From assembly GCA_029569475.1 (NCBI GenBank), contig JAKQSZ010000031.1, positions 10,393 to 74,392 of the forward strand: 64,000 bases of DNA, in the 5' to 3' direction. The translations under genes and the position numbers were made by a program. The notes under the pieces are model-generated. The model made no database searches and was not told the origin of the DNA. It was given only the letters and a program-made list of their open reading frames with translations. Numbering within the stretch: position 1 is the stretch's first letter; each line of letters opens with the position of its first letter. This stretch comes from Candidatus Eiseniibacteriota bacterium (GTDB lineage: Bacteria; Eisenbacteria; RBG-16-71-46; CAIMUX01). Shown one piece after another: positions 8,611 to 17,975 of this stretch.

Positions 8611-10653
8611 CTAACGGACCGACTGCATCAGCCCCAGGACCTCGGAAGCCGGTTTGAATCCGAAAAAGCGTGAGACCTCTTCTCCCGAGCTGTCGAAAAG
8701 GATGACAGTGGGCAAGCCAGGCACTCCATAGGACGACTGTTTGTTCGCCGACCACTCGTTACGTTTGGTCAAGTCGAGCTTGATGGCCACGAAACGCTCG
8801 CCCTCGCGCCGGACTTCGCCGTCGGACCAGGTCTTCTCGTCCAGTTCCTTGCAGGCCGTGCACCAATCCGCGTAGAAGTCGATCAGCGCCGGCTTGCCCG
8901 AGGCGACGGCGACGGAGCGCCCCTCCTCGTCATCATGAACCCAATCGAGGCCTTCGTGCGTCGCGGACCCGGTGGCGGTTGCCAGCCCCGGCGCGTGCGC
9001 AAGGCCCCCGGAGAGGCCCGCCATGTGGGCCAGTCCGACCAGGAGCGAGAAGGAGCCGGCGACCAACAGGACAATGCCGAAGCCCTTCTGGAAGAGAAGT
9101 CGTTTCGTTGGTTCCTCGCCCACCGGCGTGAAGGCCCCCAGGAAAGTCCCGACCAGGACGACGAAGGCGCCGGTCACCAGCCAGGTCAGGTTGGGCCCCA
9201 GCAGCGGGCGCAGGTAGTAGATCGCCATGGCCAGCAGGATGACGCCGAAGATGTGCTTTACCGAGTCCATCCACTGCCCGGCGGCCGGCAAGGCCTGCAA
9301 CGCTCCGGCAAACGTCCCGAGGACCAGGAAGAGAAGCCCGAGACCCAGGGCAAAGACGAAGAGCAGCAGGAAGCCGAAGAAGACCGAGCCCATCTGCGCG
9401 ACCCAGGTCAGCAGCACAACAACGACCGGCCCGACGCAGGGCGATGCCACCAGCCCTGTGACCATCCCCATGAACAAGGCGCCGAGCACGCCGCCGCGGG
9501 GTCCGCTCTGCAGCCTGGTCTGGAACCCCGCGGGGAGCGCCAGGTCGAAGGCGCCCAGCATGGAGGCGCCCATGGTCAGGAAGATGAGGCTTACCCCGAT
9601 GATGACGGCCGTCGACTGCATGGCGCTGCCGAAGAGCGCTCCCGTCGAGGCGGCGATGACGCCCAGGGTGGAGTAGGTCAGGGCGATTCCCAGGACGAAG
9701 AAGACCGACAGGAAGAGCCCGCCCAGCTTGCTGCGGCTGCGCCCGCCGATGTAGCTGATCGTGATGGGGATCATCGGGTAGACGCACGGGGTGAAGCTGG
9801 TGGCCACGCCGCCGAGGAAAACGAGGAAGAACGCCAGGAAGGACTTGCGAGCCAGGGCTTCCTGGAGCCGGCCCGCCAGGCCGCCGTGGGTAACCATGCC
9901 GGCGCTCGCCTCCGACGCCAGCCCATCCGAACGCTCGCTCGGGATGCCGGGCACGTCGCCCGCCTCGACGCCCGAAAGGCCGCCGGCGTCCCCTGGCTCT
10001 TCCCCCTCGCCCCCACTAGCCAGCCCCGCGCCCGGCGGCGCGCCCGGCGGCTTGGGTTGGCCTGTCATGCCGGCAAAAGCCTCGGCGTGCGCGGGACGCG
10101 CGGGACTCCCCGCGGGCAGGATCTCGATCTCGAGTTCCAGCGGCGTCTCGACCGGCGCGAAGCAGGCGAAGGTCGGCTCCTCCATGCATGCCTGGTGGCC
10201 GGCGGTCAGTCGGAGTCGCCGCGCCCCGGGAGCCGCGTCGGCCGCCACCCTCCCGGCGAAGAAGACCTTGGTCGGCCCTTGGAAGACCGGTTCACCCTCG
10301 AACATGACCGTCGCCGGCAGGAGCGGTTCACCCAGCGTGAAAGGCTCTCCTTCGGCGGGCATGGCAAAGAGGAACTCGTTGATCTGGATGTGGGCCTTGG
10401 GGGGAACGTCGTAGATCACGGCCAGGAGAAAGTCCCCCCCGGCGGGCACGGCCGCCTGGGAAAGCAGCGCGCGCACCGGGATGTTGACCTCGGAGCCGAA
10501 GTCCTCCTGGATCGCTCCCGTCGCCGAACCCGCGAGAAGGGCCGGCCCTGCCACGAAGAGCAGCACGACAGCGAGCGCCACCCATGCCGCCGGTCCTCTC
10601 CCTCGCCCCACGCCTATCCCGTGACAACCGGCGTTCAGGCCGCGCTGAATCAT
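8611..10653 (-). CDS. dsbD: thiol:disulfide interchange protein DsbD
   Basis: 680 aa from the ATG at 10653, which has a GGAGGAG SD; the frame is open further upstream but has no better start. DsbD carries electrons from cytoplasmic thioredoxin across the inner membrane to periplasmic reductases. All three modules are visible. An N-terminal hydrophobic export segment leads into a DsbC-interacting immunoglobulin-like domain with its cysteine pair (ACMEEPTFACF). A Gly/Pro/Glu-rich linker follows. The eight-helix membrane domain has one cysteine in TPCVYPM and one in ASPCVGP. The C-terminal thioredoxin domain has the active site WCTAC. The linker is unusually long and low in complexity. A tRNA-Arg gene and a terminator-like hairpin lie upstream on the same strand, so it probably has its own promoter. 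Confidence 0.93.
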   Translation of the reverse strand: MIQRGLNAGCHGIGVGRGRGPAAWVALAVVLLFVAGPALLAGSATGAIQEDFGSEVNIPVRALLSQAAVPAGGDFLLAVIYDVPPKAHIQINEFLFAMPAEGEPFTLGEPLLPATVMFEGEPVFQGPTKVFFAGRVAADAAPGARRLRLTAGHQACMEEPTFACFAPVETPLELEIEILPAGSPARPAHAEAFAGMTGQPKPPGAPPGAGLASGGEGEEPGDAGGLSGVEAGDVPGIPSERSDGLASEASAGMVTHGGLAGRLQEALARKSFLAFFLVFLGGVATSFTPCVYPMIPITISYIGGRSRSKLGGLFLSVFFVLGIALTYSTLGVIAASTGALFGSAMQSTAVIIGVSLIFLTMGASMLGAFDLALPAGFQTRLQSGPRGGVLGALFMGMVTGLVASPCVGPVVVVLLTWVAQMGSVFFGFLLLFVFALGLGLLFLVLGTFAGALQALPAAGQWMDSVKHIFGVILLAMAIYYLRPLLGPNLTWLVTGAFVVLVGTFLGAFTPVGEEPTKRLLFQKGFGIVLLVAGSFSLLVGLAHMAGLSGGLAHAPGLATATGSATHEGLDWVHDDEEGRSVAVASGKPALIDFYADWCTACKELDEKTWSDGEVRREGERFVAIKLDLTKRNEWSANKQSSYGVPGLPTVILFDSSGEEVSRFFGFKPASEVLGLMQSVR

Positions 10654-10686
10654 TTCTGTTGCTCCTCCGGCGATCCGAAACGACAA

Positions 10687-10707
10687 CGCGGGCACGGCAC
10701 GCCCGCG
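10687..10707 (-). terminator. terminator-like hairpin behind tRNA-Arg
   Basis: On the minus strand CGCGGGC and GCCCGCG form a 7-bp perfect stem around a 7-nt loop, followed by the T-rich TTGTCGTTT. It lies 77 nt past the 3' end of the tRNA gene and 34 nt before the DsbD start, so it can separate the two. Confidence 0.5.
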
Positions 10708-10784
10708 ATCATGATGGTCCAACGAGATGCATCGTCGCCGCTGGATGTGGATTGGTCAAGAGACGGCGCTGGGCGAGCCCACAA

Positions 10785-10860
10785 TGGCACGCCCGGAGGG
10801 ATTCGAACCCCCGACCCTCGGTTCCGAAGACCGATGCTCTATCCGCTGAGCTACGGGCGC
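10785..10860 (-). tRNA. tRNA-Arg (anticodon UCG, CCA encoded)
   Basis: Read on the minus strand, the 76-nt gene begins GCGCCCG and ends CGGGCGT-G-CCA, so the acceptor stem is complete (one G-U pair at the end) and CCA is encoded. The D-stem GCTC/GAGC, the anticodon stem TCGGT/ACCGA and the T-arm GGTTCGAATCC are all present. The anticodon loop CTTCGGA gives 5'-UCG-3' at positions 34-36, which reads CGA arginine codons. Confidence 0.95.
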
Positions 10861-11073
10861 GCGCTCCAGAGAGGCGACTGGCGGCGACCTGTGGCCCCGG
10901 CGACTCCGCACCTGGCGGCGCGGCGATCGGCAGGGCGTCACACCGCTCCCATCGTGGGGTGCCCGCCGCCTCGGGTCAAGACTTCCGCGGCCTGACGCGG
11001 CGTGGAATTCCGCCCGTTCGACTCGATCGCCGCAGAGCTCTTGCGGCCCGCGGACCCCGACCTGGATCGCATC

Positions 11074-11148
11074 TCAGGTCCAGAGAAGCACGCACCCCAG
11101 GACGATCAAGGCCACGCCGAGGGCAGCGAAGATGCCTCGATAGCTCAT
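11074..11148 (-). CDS. 24-aa single-helix membrane peptide
   Basis: A very short reading frame, ATG at 11148 and TGA at 11074-11076, preceded by a near-ideal SD (AAGGAGATCCG then ATG). The peptide starts MSYRGIFAALG and continues as one uninterrupted hydrophobic helix with a single Cys, ending in W-T. That is the layout of small membrane proteins such as CydX or KdpF, although I see no specific homology. It stands alone, with tRNA-Arg 214 nt downstream on the same strand and no partner gene nearby. Support is the SD plus a clean transmembrane composition in an otherwise empty spacer. Confidence 0.5.
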   Translation of the reverse strand: MSYRGIFAALGVALIVLGCVLLWT

Positions 11149-11499
11149 CGGATCTCCTTTCGGAATCGAAGCTCGGACAGCCGCTGAGAACGGGGGATCA
11201 GAGAGCGGTGATAGCCTGAGCTTCGTCGGGCGTCATGCGGCGCGGGCACGATGGCTGCTCGCGGAGGCTGGCCGGGGATACCGAGCACATGCCTGTCGAA
11301 GAGATCACGCAACCGCCGTTCCGCAGCGCCAATCACCTGGGAATGCGGGCGGGGCCGCGAGGGCAGCGCTCACGGACTGGGTCATAACCCCCTGGTGACA
11401 CCGGGAGCAATGGAGGTCCCCGGGCCATGCCACGACGGGGCAACATGCCGGGAGAACTCGGCCCTGTTCAGCAATCCTGGGTTGCCTGACGCGCCACGA
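11149..11499. other. gene-free spacer
   Basis: About 350 bp upstream of the 24-aa peptide and downstream of the EEP-family gene. A 63-codon frame on the minus strand (11145-11336) starts with GTG without an SD and has no recognisable features, so I do not call it. No RNA motif or strong hairpin was seen. Confidence 0.4.
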
Positions 11500-12972
11500 T
11501 CATGCCCGGTCGAGGGGCAGATCCGGTTCGGGTTCGCGTTCGGGTTCGCGTTCGGGTTCGGGTTCAGGCTCAGGTCGGGTCAGAGTCACGCCGATCGGGG
11601 CATGGTCAGAGACCCTCCGGCCGTCGAAGATGAGTCCTGTCTCCGTCCAGGGCGGTGCAGCCGCCCGGAGGCGCGAGGCCGCGATCCAGTCCAGCCGCAT
11701 TCCCAGGACCCGTCCCTGCAGACCGCAGCGCCGGACCAGCGCGGCTCCGAGCGCGGGCGGCAGCGACGCCAGGTCCTCGACCGTGCCCAGATCCTGGTGC
11801 GCGGTCGGCGAGCGGTCGTTGAAGGGCTCCAACTCCAAGCCCTCCGGCGCGAGAAGGCGCAGGAGCGGCTCGGTGCGATACGGGCGTACCAACTCGGCGT
11901 CCAGTTCGGCGGGCGGGGTGCGTACGATGCGCACGAACTCTCGTGCCGCGGAGGTGAAGGATCCGCGCCGGAAGCTGTTCGTGTTCCAGTCGCCGGAGAC
12001 GATCACGGGCGCCTCGCGGGACCAGCGCGAACGCACCTCCCGCAACCCTTCGAGGAATCGGGCAAACTGCCGCGCCCGGCACCTTGGCGTGTTCCGCACT
12101 TCCAGGTGGGTGGTGCCGACGATCAAGGGCTGCCCGTCCCACTCCAGAAGCGCGTACAGCCCCTGCCGGTAGCCGAAGCGCTTCTCCCGGAAGCCGAAGT
12201 AGTCGAAGCAGCCGGGAAGAAGAGTGACAGCGACATCGCGCACGGGCAGGCGCGTGATGATCGCGAGCCCATGAAGTCCAAGGAGATTCTCGCCGGGCGC
12301 GAGAAGATCGTCATCGAGCCCCTTGGTGCACTCGACGTATCCGGGGACGAAGATGAGACGGCCGCCGTGGGTCTGCGCGAGAACGCGACCGGTGTCCGCG
12401 TTCGCGGAGCGCGCCATCCCCACATCCACCTCGTTGAGGAGAAGAACGTCGCTCTCCCTCAGATTGGGGCGCTGCGACAACGCCCACTGCAACCCGGCCA
12501 GAGCCTTGCCCTTTTCGATGTTCCAATGGGCGACTCGCAGGCAAGGGAAGCCGGCGGCGCGGTCGAGATTGTCGACCCTGGACTCGTCAAAAGCGCCCCC
12601 TGGCGGTGCCCCACCCGCGTTGTCGCTGCCCTCGGAGACGGCCCGGGAGCCGGCCGCGGCACTCGTCTTCACGACAACCGTGGAATCGTCGACTGGGCGA
12701 TCGGCCTTCGAGCCGGCCCCCGAGGGAATCTTCGAAGCGGTTTGGGAATCGACCGCGGCCGCAACAGCAGGACAGATCACGGGGGTGGACAGCAGATGTT
12801 CGAGCGCCCGTCCATGCTGCAGGAAAAAAGGGCTGCTCCGCCACGCGCTCTCCCGGCGCGGCGAAGCAGCCGATTGAAGAAAGTCCCGGTAGGTCAGGCC
12901 CGGCCCGAGGAGGCCGGCCGCCAGATCGAAGCGCTCCGAGATCGGGGGCGTGAGCGGCCGGTCAGTCTCCAT
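11500..12972 (-). CDS. endonuclease/exonuclease/phosphatase (EEP) fold protein
   Basis: 490 aa from the ATG at 12972; a GTG at 13026 is also possible and neither has a strong SD. After about 130 poorly conserved residues, including an Ala/Ser/Gly-rich stretch, the EEP catalytic motifs appear in order: HWNIEKG (metal-binding Glu), LNEVD, TTHLEVR (His), SGDWNTN (Asp/Asn) and VSDHAPIGV (the final Asp-His). This is the fold of exonuclease III, DNase I and sphingomyelinase. The substrate, nucleic acid or phosphoester, cannot be chosen from the motifs alone. No signal peptide is evident, so it is probably cytosolic. The last residues are a Pro-Glu-Arg repeat (EPEPEPEREPE type) from a hexamer repeat at about 11523-11576, probably a disordered tail. 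Confidence 0.78.
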   Translation of the reverse strand: METDRPLTPPISERFDLAAGLLGPGLTYRDFLQSAASPRRESAWRSSPFFLQHGRALEHLLSTPVICPAVAAAVDSQTASKIPSGAGSKADRPVDDSTVVVKTSAAAGSRAVSEGSDNAGGAPPGGAFDESRVDNLDRAAGFPCLRVAHWNIEKGKALAGLQWALSQRPNLRESDVLLLNEVDVGMARSANADTGRVLAQTHGGRLIFVPGYVECTKGLDDDLLAPGENLLGLHGLAIITRLPVRDVAVTLLPGCFDYFGFREKRFGYRQGLYALLEWDGQPLIVGTTHLEVRNTPRCRARQFARFLEGLREVRSRWSREAPVIVSGDWNTNSFRRGSFTSAAREFVRIVRTPPAELDAELVRPYRTEPLLRLLAPEGLELEPFNDRSPTAHQDLGTVEDLASLPPALGAALVRRCGLQGRVLGMRLDWIAASRLRAAAPPWTETGLIFDGRRVSDHAPIGVTLTRPEPEPEPEREPEREPEPDLPLDRA

Positions 12973-13073
12973 GCGGGAACTGCCGGGCAAGCACAGCCTG
13001 TGCGGACTTGCACGACGTCTTCTCACCCGACGCCATCGCGAAAAGCCCTCGGTCCGCGAGGCGAACGGGCATG

Positions 13074-13412
13074 CTACGAGTGCTGCTCGGCGTCCCCGCG
13101 CTCCAACTCACGGCGATACGCGTCGCGCCCCTCGGCGACGGCCTCCTTGACCGCGCTCACCTGGTGCTGCGCGCCTTCCCGGACCGCCTGCACGCGGTCG
13201 CGGGCCATCCCGGTAAGCTGTCCCGCCCGGCCCCGCACCTCACGGCTGCCACGATCGACCACGCTACGACCGCGACCGTACAGGTCCTGGGCTCCTTGTC
13301 TGATCTTGCCGCGCGTCACCTCGCCCTTCTCCGGGGCGAGCAGCAGCGCCGCGGCGCCACCGGCAATTGCGCCCAGCAGAAAAGCCATGAGGGTGTCGGT
13401 ATTCCGGCTCAT
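13074..13412 (-). CDS. YtxH-like small membrane protein
   Basis: 112 aa. It starts MSRNTDTLMAFLLGAIAGGAAALLLAP, one glycine-rich helix ending in the LLAPEKG pattern typical of YtxH-domain proteins. An amphipathic, charged tail rich in Arg, Glu and Ala follows, with heptad-like spacing suggesting a coiled coil. SD CGGAGG lies 7 nt before the ATG. The family has no firm function; members are linked with stress and envelope genes. It lies 17 bp after the DUF948-like gene, and the two form an operon. YtxH and DUF948 pairs are a known neighbourhood in many bacteria. Confidence 0.75.
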   Translation of the reverse strand: MSRNTDTLMAFLLGAIAGGAAALLLAPEKGEVTRGKIRQGAQDLYGRGRSVVDRGSREVRGRAGQLTGMARDRVQAVREGAQHQVSAVKEAVAEGRDAYRRELERGDAEQHS

Positions 13413-13429
13413 CTCTAACCTCCGTTGGT

Positions 13430-13936
13430 TCAGTCTACCCGCCTCAGTCGTAAGCGATCCTCTCCCCGGGACTCTCCGGGCCTGTATTCGTCGCCTTGTC
13501 CCGGCTCGCGCTCGCCACGGCGTTGGCTCGCCTTGGCGCGCCGCCGCCGCATCGACTCCATGCTGGCTCTCACGCCAGCCAGTACCGCGGCTCCCTGGCG
13601 CACCGGCCGCCCCAGTTGAGCGACCGCGTCCAGGATGGGGCTGACCGCATCATGGGCCTGCGCGACCACGTCGCCGACCCTGCCGGCGATGACATCCGCG
13701 CTTGCCGCTACCCTGCTGGCCGACTGCGTGGCCTGACGGATCTCCGCCAGTTCCGCGTCGACCTTCTCCAGCACCCGCTCGACGCGCGGGAGCACGTCGC
13801 TGCGGACGGAGTTGGCCAGCTTCTCGAGTTCCGTCACGGAGTTGGTAAGCTGGGCTATCAGCCGGACCAGATAGATCGTGACCACCACGATCGCGATCGC
13901 GGCGACGACCAACAGAGCAGCAACAATCCCGCTCAT
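13430..13936 (-). CDS. DUF948-like membrane-anchored coiled-coil protein
   Basis: 168 aa from the ATG at 13936 (SD AGGAGGAA); the GTG one codon earlier is less likely. An N-terminal helix of about 24 hydrophobic residues is followed by a long helical region with regular hydrophobic spacing (VTELEKLANSVRSDV and onward), as in DUF948 proteins. The C-terminus is Arg/Glu-rich and probably disordered. Function is unknown. As the first gene of a two-gene unit with the YtxH-like gene it probably acts at the inner face of the membrane. Confidence 0.75.
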   Translation of the reverse strand: MSGIVAALLVVAAIAIVVVTIYLVRLIAQLTNSVTELEKLANSVRSDVLPRVERVLEKVDAELAEIRQATQSASRVAASADVIAGRVGDVVAQAHDAVSPILDAVAQLGRPVRQGAAVLAGVRASMESMRRRRAKASQRRGEREPGQGDEYRPGESRGEDRLRLRRVD

Positions 13937-14156
13937 CACTTCCTCCTGCTCGACGAAACCCTCATGGCTGACCTGGCGCGTATAGTCAACGACGTTTGAA
14001 CGCGGCGGTCAAGTGCGACAAGGAAATGACATGCAAAAAGGATGCCCACCGGACCGCCTGATCCGCGTAAACGTTGCCGGGGCGCGCGCTGCAACCCTCC
14101 CGTTGTCGACGCGGACTCCTCCGTTCGTCAACGACGGTCCGCTCCCGCGGGGCCCC

Positions 14157-15920
14157 CTAACGGAGCCGAACGACTCGCTGCTCCAGGGCTTGTCCCGCGT
14201 GGCCAACGGCGCGCACAAAGTAGACCCCGTCCTCGACCGGACGGCCCAGGCCATCCTGGCCATCCCAGCGGATCTCCGGAGAGCCCGGCCCCACCGCGCC
14301 GAGTTCCCGCACCAGCCGGCCGCCTGCGTCATGGACCGTCACGACCCAAGGCCCTGCCATTTCTCCCTCCCAGCGCAGGGAGGTCTCGCCACGGAAGGGA
14401 TTGGGTGAGGCCAGCGCCAGCCGGGGGGCGCGATCACCCGCCGGGTCGCCTACCGCCGTCGGCAGGGTGCCCGTGCTGTAGGTGTAGGAAGTCCCGCCGG
14501 AGGAGATGGTGTTGGCTGCCACCAGAACCGCCTCGTCGAACTCCGTGCCGAATCCGACAAGAAAGGCGGCGCCCGTGTCGGTGCCATCCAGAGGGATGTC
14601 CTCGACCGAGAGGGGCGTTCCCGCCTGGAACCGGATGACCCGGGCGGCCCACTGGGAGTTGTCGGTGCCGTCGAAGTTCAATACCTGTGGCTCGCCGTTG
14701 ATGAAGCGGACGTAGTCCGCCGCGAAATGGTTGACCGTGGCGTTCTGCGGCGGAACCGGGTAGGAGTTCTTGGTGACCGCCGCAAAAGCAGGGATATCCT
14801 CTCCCGCGTAGTTGTAACGCCCCCCCTCCAGGACCGGGTCGTCGAGGTAGTTGGCGGTAACCCAATCGCGCAGCAGCTCCGCGAAGGTGGTCGGATAGCC
14901 CAGGTCGGTCAACGCTTGCTGGACGGAGGCGGTGCTGTTGAGCTGCTGGGCTGTCAGGTTCAGCATCATCTCCTGCCCGCCGAAGTGCTCGTAGAGGTAG
15001 AGGGAGAAGAGGTAGACCTTCACATAGTCGGCGAAACCGTTCTGCCAGGTCGTCAGGTTGATGTCCGGCTGACTCGGGAAGGAGACGACCGGGTCGGGAT
15101 GGCCGTACAGCCACATCGCCATCTCCGCCAGCCCCTCGTTCAGCCAGGTGACCTCGTTGTCGTCAGCCAGCCAGTGGATCAAGTGATGGAACTCGTGAGC
15201 CTGGACGGAGATCAGATACTCTCCGCCCGGATCGCGGTCGCTGCAGTTCATGTAGAGGACTTCACACTCGTTGGACTCATAGGGCTGCGTGCCGTCCGGA
15301 TACTGGTCGAAGTACCAGAAGAAGCCGTCGGAGCTGACGTCGAAGTCGTAATACAGGACATAGACCTTGGGATCATTGTCCAGTTCGTCCGGGACCGGAC
15401 CGAAGTTCTCGGTGTTGAGCTCGTAGATGCCCTTGTCGGGCCATGGGCCGACGGAGCTGTTGTCCCAGGCTTCGATGATCGCGTCGATGTCTTCCTGGTT
15501 GACGCGCGTTCCCCACTGCGAGTCCTCCACCACCACGTAGACGTGTTCCCCTTCGCCGCGCACCGTGCACATCTTCTGCTCGGCCCAGGGCGGACCGTTG
15601 AGATGCCAGACATACCACAGCCAGGAGTCCCCCACGTTGGGATCCGCCGGGGGCGCCATCGGATGGTCTCCGACATGCGTGCGCGCGGCCCGCGCGCCCG
15701 CATCGAGAGGCCGGATGAGGCTCTTGTACATCTCGAGTTCAGGAACCGCACACTGCGCGGCCCACCCCGACCCGGCACCCGTGACCGACAGGGCGGCGGC
15801 GGCCAGCAACGCCAACGCCTTGAGATGGCCTTGCCGGCCCGGTGGCTGGAACCGGCAACGCCGGCCCCCGGGCTCTCGTTCCTGTCGCCCGCGGGGGCGA
15901 TCGGCGTGATCTGGAGACAT
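14157..15920 (-). CDS. secreted zinc metallopeptidase with FlgD-like C-terminal domain
   Basis: 587 aa; SD GGGAGGATC precedes the ATG. A basic N-terminus and a hydrophobic segment (residues 33-55) form a signal peptide ending near GWA-AQC. The catalytic site is HEFHH (242-246) with the expected glutamate in NEGLAE (Glu262), the pattern of gluzincin-type peptidases such as the M30 hyicolysin group. The protein is otherwise acidic and aromatic-rich, like an extracellular enzyme. The last 85 residues contain SPNPFRGE and WDGQDGLGRPVEDGVYFV, the same FlgD-Ig-like sorting domain as two other secreted proteins in this window. It is transcribed alone, with an extended -10 box upstream. The exact MEROPS family is uncertain. 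Confidence 0.82.
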   Translation of the reverse strand: MSPDHADRPRGRQEREPGGRRCRFQPPGRQGHLKALALLAAAALSVTGAGSGWAAQCAVPELEMYKSLIRPLDAGARAARTHVGDHPMAPPADPNVGDSWLWYVWHLNGPPWAEQKMCTVRGEGEHVYVVVEDSQWGTRVNQEDIDAIIEAWDNSSVGPWPDKGIYELNTENFGPVPDELDNDPKVYVLYYDFDVSSDGFFWYFDQYPDGTQPYESNECEVLYMNCSDRDPGGEYLISVQAHEFHHLIHWLADDNEVTWLNEGLAEMAMWLYGHPDPVVSFPSQPDINLTTWQNGFADYVKVYLFSLYLYEHFGGQEMMLNLTAQQLNSTASVQQALTDLGYPTTFAELLRDWVTANYLDDPVLEGGRYNYAGEDIPAFAAVTKNSYPVPPQNATVNHFAADYVRFINGEPQVLNFDGTDNSQWAARVIRFQAGTPLSVEDIPLDGTDTGAAFLVGFGTEFDEAVLVAANTISSGGTSYTYSTGTLPTAVGDPAGDRAPRLALASPNPFRGETSLRWEGEMAGPWVVTVHDAGGRLVRELGAVGPGSPEIRWDGQDGLGRPVEDGVYFVRAVGHAGQALEQRVVRLR

Positions 15921-15971
15921 GGAAGATCCTCCCTGCTTGGTCGTCCGGTGCCGTCGTCATCGAAACACCGA

Positions 15972-15980
15972 AGTATAGCA
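15972..15980 (-). promoter_or_regulatory. extended -10 promoter of the metallopeptidase gene
   Basis: Minus-strand TGCTATACT (TG-N-TATACT) lies 52 nt before the ATG at 15920. Extended -10 promoters can do without a -35 box, and none is evident here. A very similar box, TGCTATTCT, precedes the TPR-TonB gene (39078-39086). Confidence 0.45.
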
Positions 15981-16024
15981 CATGTCACGCGAGTCAGGTC
16001 CGGCGGAACACCGCGGCAGCGAGG

Positions 16025-16224
16025 CCTAGCCTCAATGCGCCAGAAATCCACGGCGCAAAGCGGTAGAACCTCGCGCCATAGCACGACATCTGGCGACGTG
16101 CTCGCCCTCCCCAATGCTCACATAGCGCACTGGCTATGCTCCGCTTGGTGAGGGCTGTGCACGCCGCCAGCTGCCGCACTCTGGCGCGTTTTCGCTCGCG
16201 GATTTCTGACGCATCGAGGCTAGG
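16025..16224. repeat. 200-bp near-palindromic intergenic element
   Basis: The ends are 25-nt inverted arms (16025-16049 and 16200-16224) matching at 23 of 25 positions. The middle contains its own hairpin, CATAGC (16121-16126) with GCTATG (16133-16138), and further weaker complementarity lies between. The arms and the central hairpin are nearly concentric. It lies between the solute-binding gene (stop at 16257) and the metallopeptidase promoter. I see no target-site duplication and no reading frame. It could be a miniature transposable element, a REP-like unit or a large terminator structure. Confidence 0.7.
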
Positions 16225-16256
16225 TGCGTTCCCCGGCGGCCTTACGCGAACGGTTC

Positions 16257-17975
16257 CTAGAGATCAGAACCGGCCGTCTCGATCTGCCCCGGCTCGGCAT
16301 CCAAGGTGTCCGCCAGCCACACGCCCCGCAGCGACTCCGCGACATCGCGGGATCCCCGGTACCCGCCCACCCGGGAGGACACCAGATCGACCTGCTCCCG
16401 ATAGCAGAGAAAGGTCACCGGACGATCGCGGCGAATGATCGCCTCGATACGGCGACTGAGGGCTTCCACCTCGGCGGGCGATGCGGCCCTGGCCTGCTCC
16501 GCCAGCAGGGAGTCCACCGCCGAACTCGAATAACCGCCCGTGTTCCACGTCCCGCCAGTGCCCCAGAGAGGATGAAGATCCGGCACCAGAGGGGGGCAGA
16601 AACCCACCAGCGCGCCCTGATAGAGACCCAGGCGGTAACGGCGCCAGAAGCTCGAAGACTCCAGCGCCACGGGGTTCAGCCGCACTCCCACCCGGTAGAG
16701 ATCCTCCTCGAGGCAGGTCGCGATCCGCTCGTGCAGTTCGCTTTCGCGCTCGTAGATCAGCTCGATCTCCAGCGGAAGGCCGGCCCGGCGCCGGTAGCCG
16801 TCGGTGTCCTGTTCGATCCAGGCGAGATCGTCCAGTAGAAGGCCGGCCTGGATCGGGTCGTGCCGCGGGATGGGACCCACCGCGAGACTGGAGTCCCCCG
16901 CCGGCGGCCCCGCCGGCTCGAGCACACCCGCGGCGGCGCCTCCGAAGCTTTCTCCTCTCCAGCTCAGCAGGACCTCGACCAGCCGCTGCCGGTCGATGGA
17001 CAGGTCGATGGCCCGGCGCAGGCCCGGCGGCAATGCCGGTTGCAGGACGTTCCAGGCGATCATCTCGACCGAGAGGACGCCGGCGCGCTCGGCGCGCACC
17101 GCCGGTTCCGGCCCCAGCACGAAGCCGAGCCGGTTGACCGCGACGTCGATCGCGACGTCGGCCAGCCCGAGTTGCGCGCGCAGGATGCGCGACACCGCGC
17201 CAGGGCAGGGTTCGAAGGAGACGATCCGTGTGTAGGGGCGCGACCCCGCCGGGGCCCGGGAGTTGGCGGCAGCCCGGAGGTTGTGGCCCGGTCTCCACTC
17301 GACCAGCCGTAGCGGCCCCGCCGAAAGCGGCTCCCGCGCCAGCGGGCTGGTCTCCAGCAGAGGACGGCTGAGCGTGCCCAACCGGTGGGCGGGAAGAATC
17401 GGCCAGGCCAGGGTGGGCCAGATGCGCCACGAGGCATAGCCAGGCCGGAAACGGAAGAGCAGCGTCGAGTCATCCAGCGCCTCAACGCCCGCCAGCCCCG
17501 GATCAAGAAGCGAGTCCCTCGCTGCCCGCGAGGGAAGCAGGCCCATCAGACGGTAGGCGTCGTAGGAGACCTTCACGTCCTGCGCGCGCACGCGGACCGT
17601 GTCCTCCCAATAGCGGTTCCGCTGCAGGACCACCCGGACAGAAGAGCCTTCGGGATCCCAGGACCAGCGCCGTGCCAGATCGCCCTCAACCGCCGGCGGC
17701 CGCGCGCCCCGGGGTGAACAGCGCACGAGCGCGGGATAGAAGCAGTGCCAGAGATCCAGGTCCGAGCCGCGACGGCCCAGAAGCGGATTCAACGGCGCCG
17801 GGTCGCCGGCCAGCGCCACGCGCAAGGTGCCCCCCGGACGCGGATCGCCCTGGGGAGCTTCGGCCGAACGGCGGGGCGCCTCGGCGGGCGGTCGTCGCTG
17901 GCAGCCGGGCCCGGCCATCAGCAAGGCCGTCGCGAGCAGGAGCGCAGCGGGCCCGAGGATCAGCCGAGCGTTCAC
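16257..17975 (-). CDS. extracellular solute-binding lipoprotein of ABC-transporter family 5 (peptide/oligopeptide type)
   Basis: 572 aa from GTG at 17975, which overlaps the aroC stop as GTGA. The N-terminus is a short hydrophobic signal ending in AGPGC, a likely lipid-anchored cysteine although the lipobox is not perfect. The body matches SBP family 5: [19 protein letters not shown] at the start, the [11 protein letters not shown] type strand, and [18 protein letters not shown] in the hinge region. These proteins deliver peptides, nickel or other small molecules to a membrane permease, but no permease or ATPase gene is nearby. Some solitary members sense ligands instead of importing. Its tight coupling to chorismate synthase is unusual. 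Confidence 0.82.
   Translation of the reverse strand: MNARLILGPAALLLATALLMAGPGCQRRPPAEAPRRSAEAPQGDPRPGGTLRVALAGDPAPLNPLLGRRGSDLDLWHCFYPALVRCSPRGARPPAVEGDLARRWSWDPEGSSVRVVLQRNRYWEDTVRVRAQDVKVSYDAYRLMGLLPSRAARDSLLDPGLAGVEALDDSTLLFRFRPGYASWRIWPTLAWPILPAHRLGTLSRPLLETSPLAREPLSAGPLRLVEWRPGHNLRAAANSRAPAGSRPYTRIVSFEPCPGAVSRILRAQLGLADVAIDVAVNRLGFVLGPEPAVRAERAGVLSVEMIAWNVLQPALPPGLRRAIDLSIDRQRLVEVLLSWRGESFGGAAAGVLEPAGPPAGDSSLAVGPIPRHDPIQAGLLLDDLAWIEQDTDGYRRRAGLPLEIELIYERESELHERIATCLEEDLYRVGVRLNPVALESSSFWRRYRLGLYQGALVGFCPPLVPDLHPLWGTGGTWNTGGYSSSAVDSLLAEQARAASPAEVEALSRRIEAIIRRDRPVTFLCYREQVDLVSSRVGGYRGSRDVAESLRGVWLADTLDAEPGQIETAGSDL

Noticed and set aside
8935..10995. 686-codon plus frame opposite dsbD and across the tRNA gene
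   Set aside because: It runs through the tRNA-Arg gene and is low-complexity Gln/Glu/Arg; dsbD on the other strand has full domain support.
11145..11336. 63-codon frame upstream of the 24-aa peptide
   Set aside because: GTG start without SD, Arg-rich, and it runs into the SD of the peptide.
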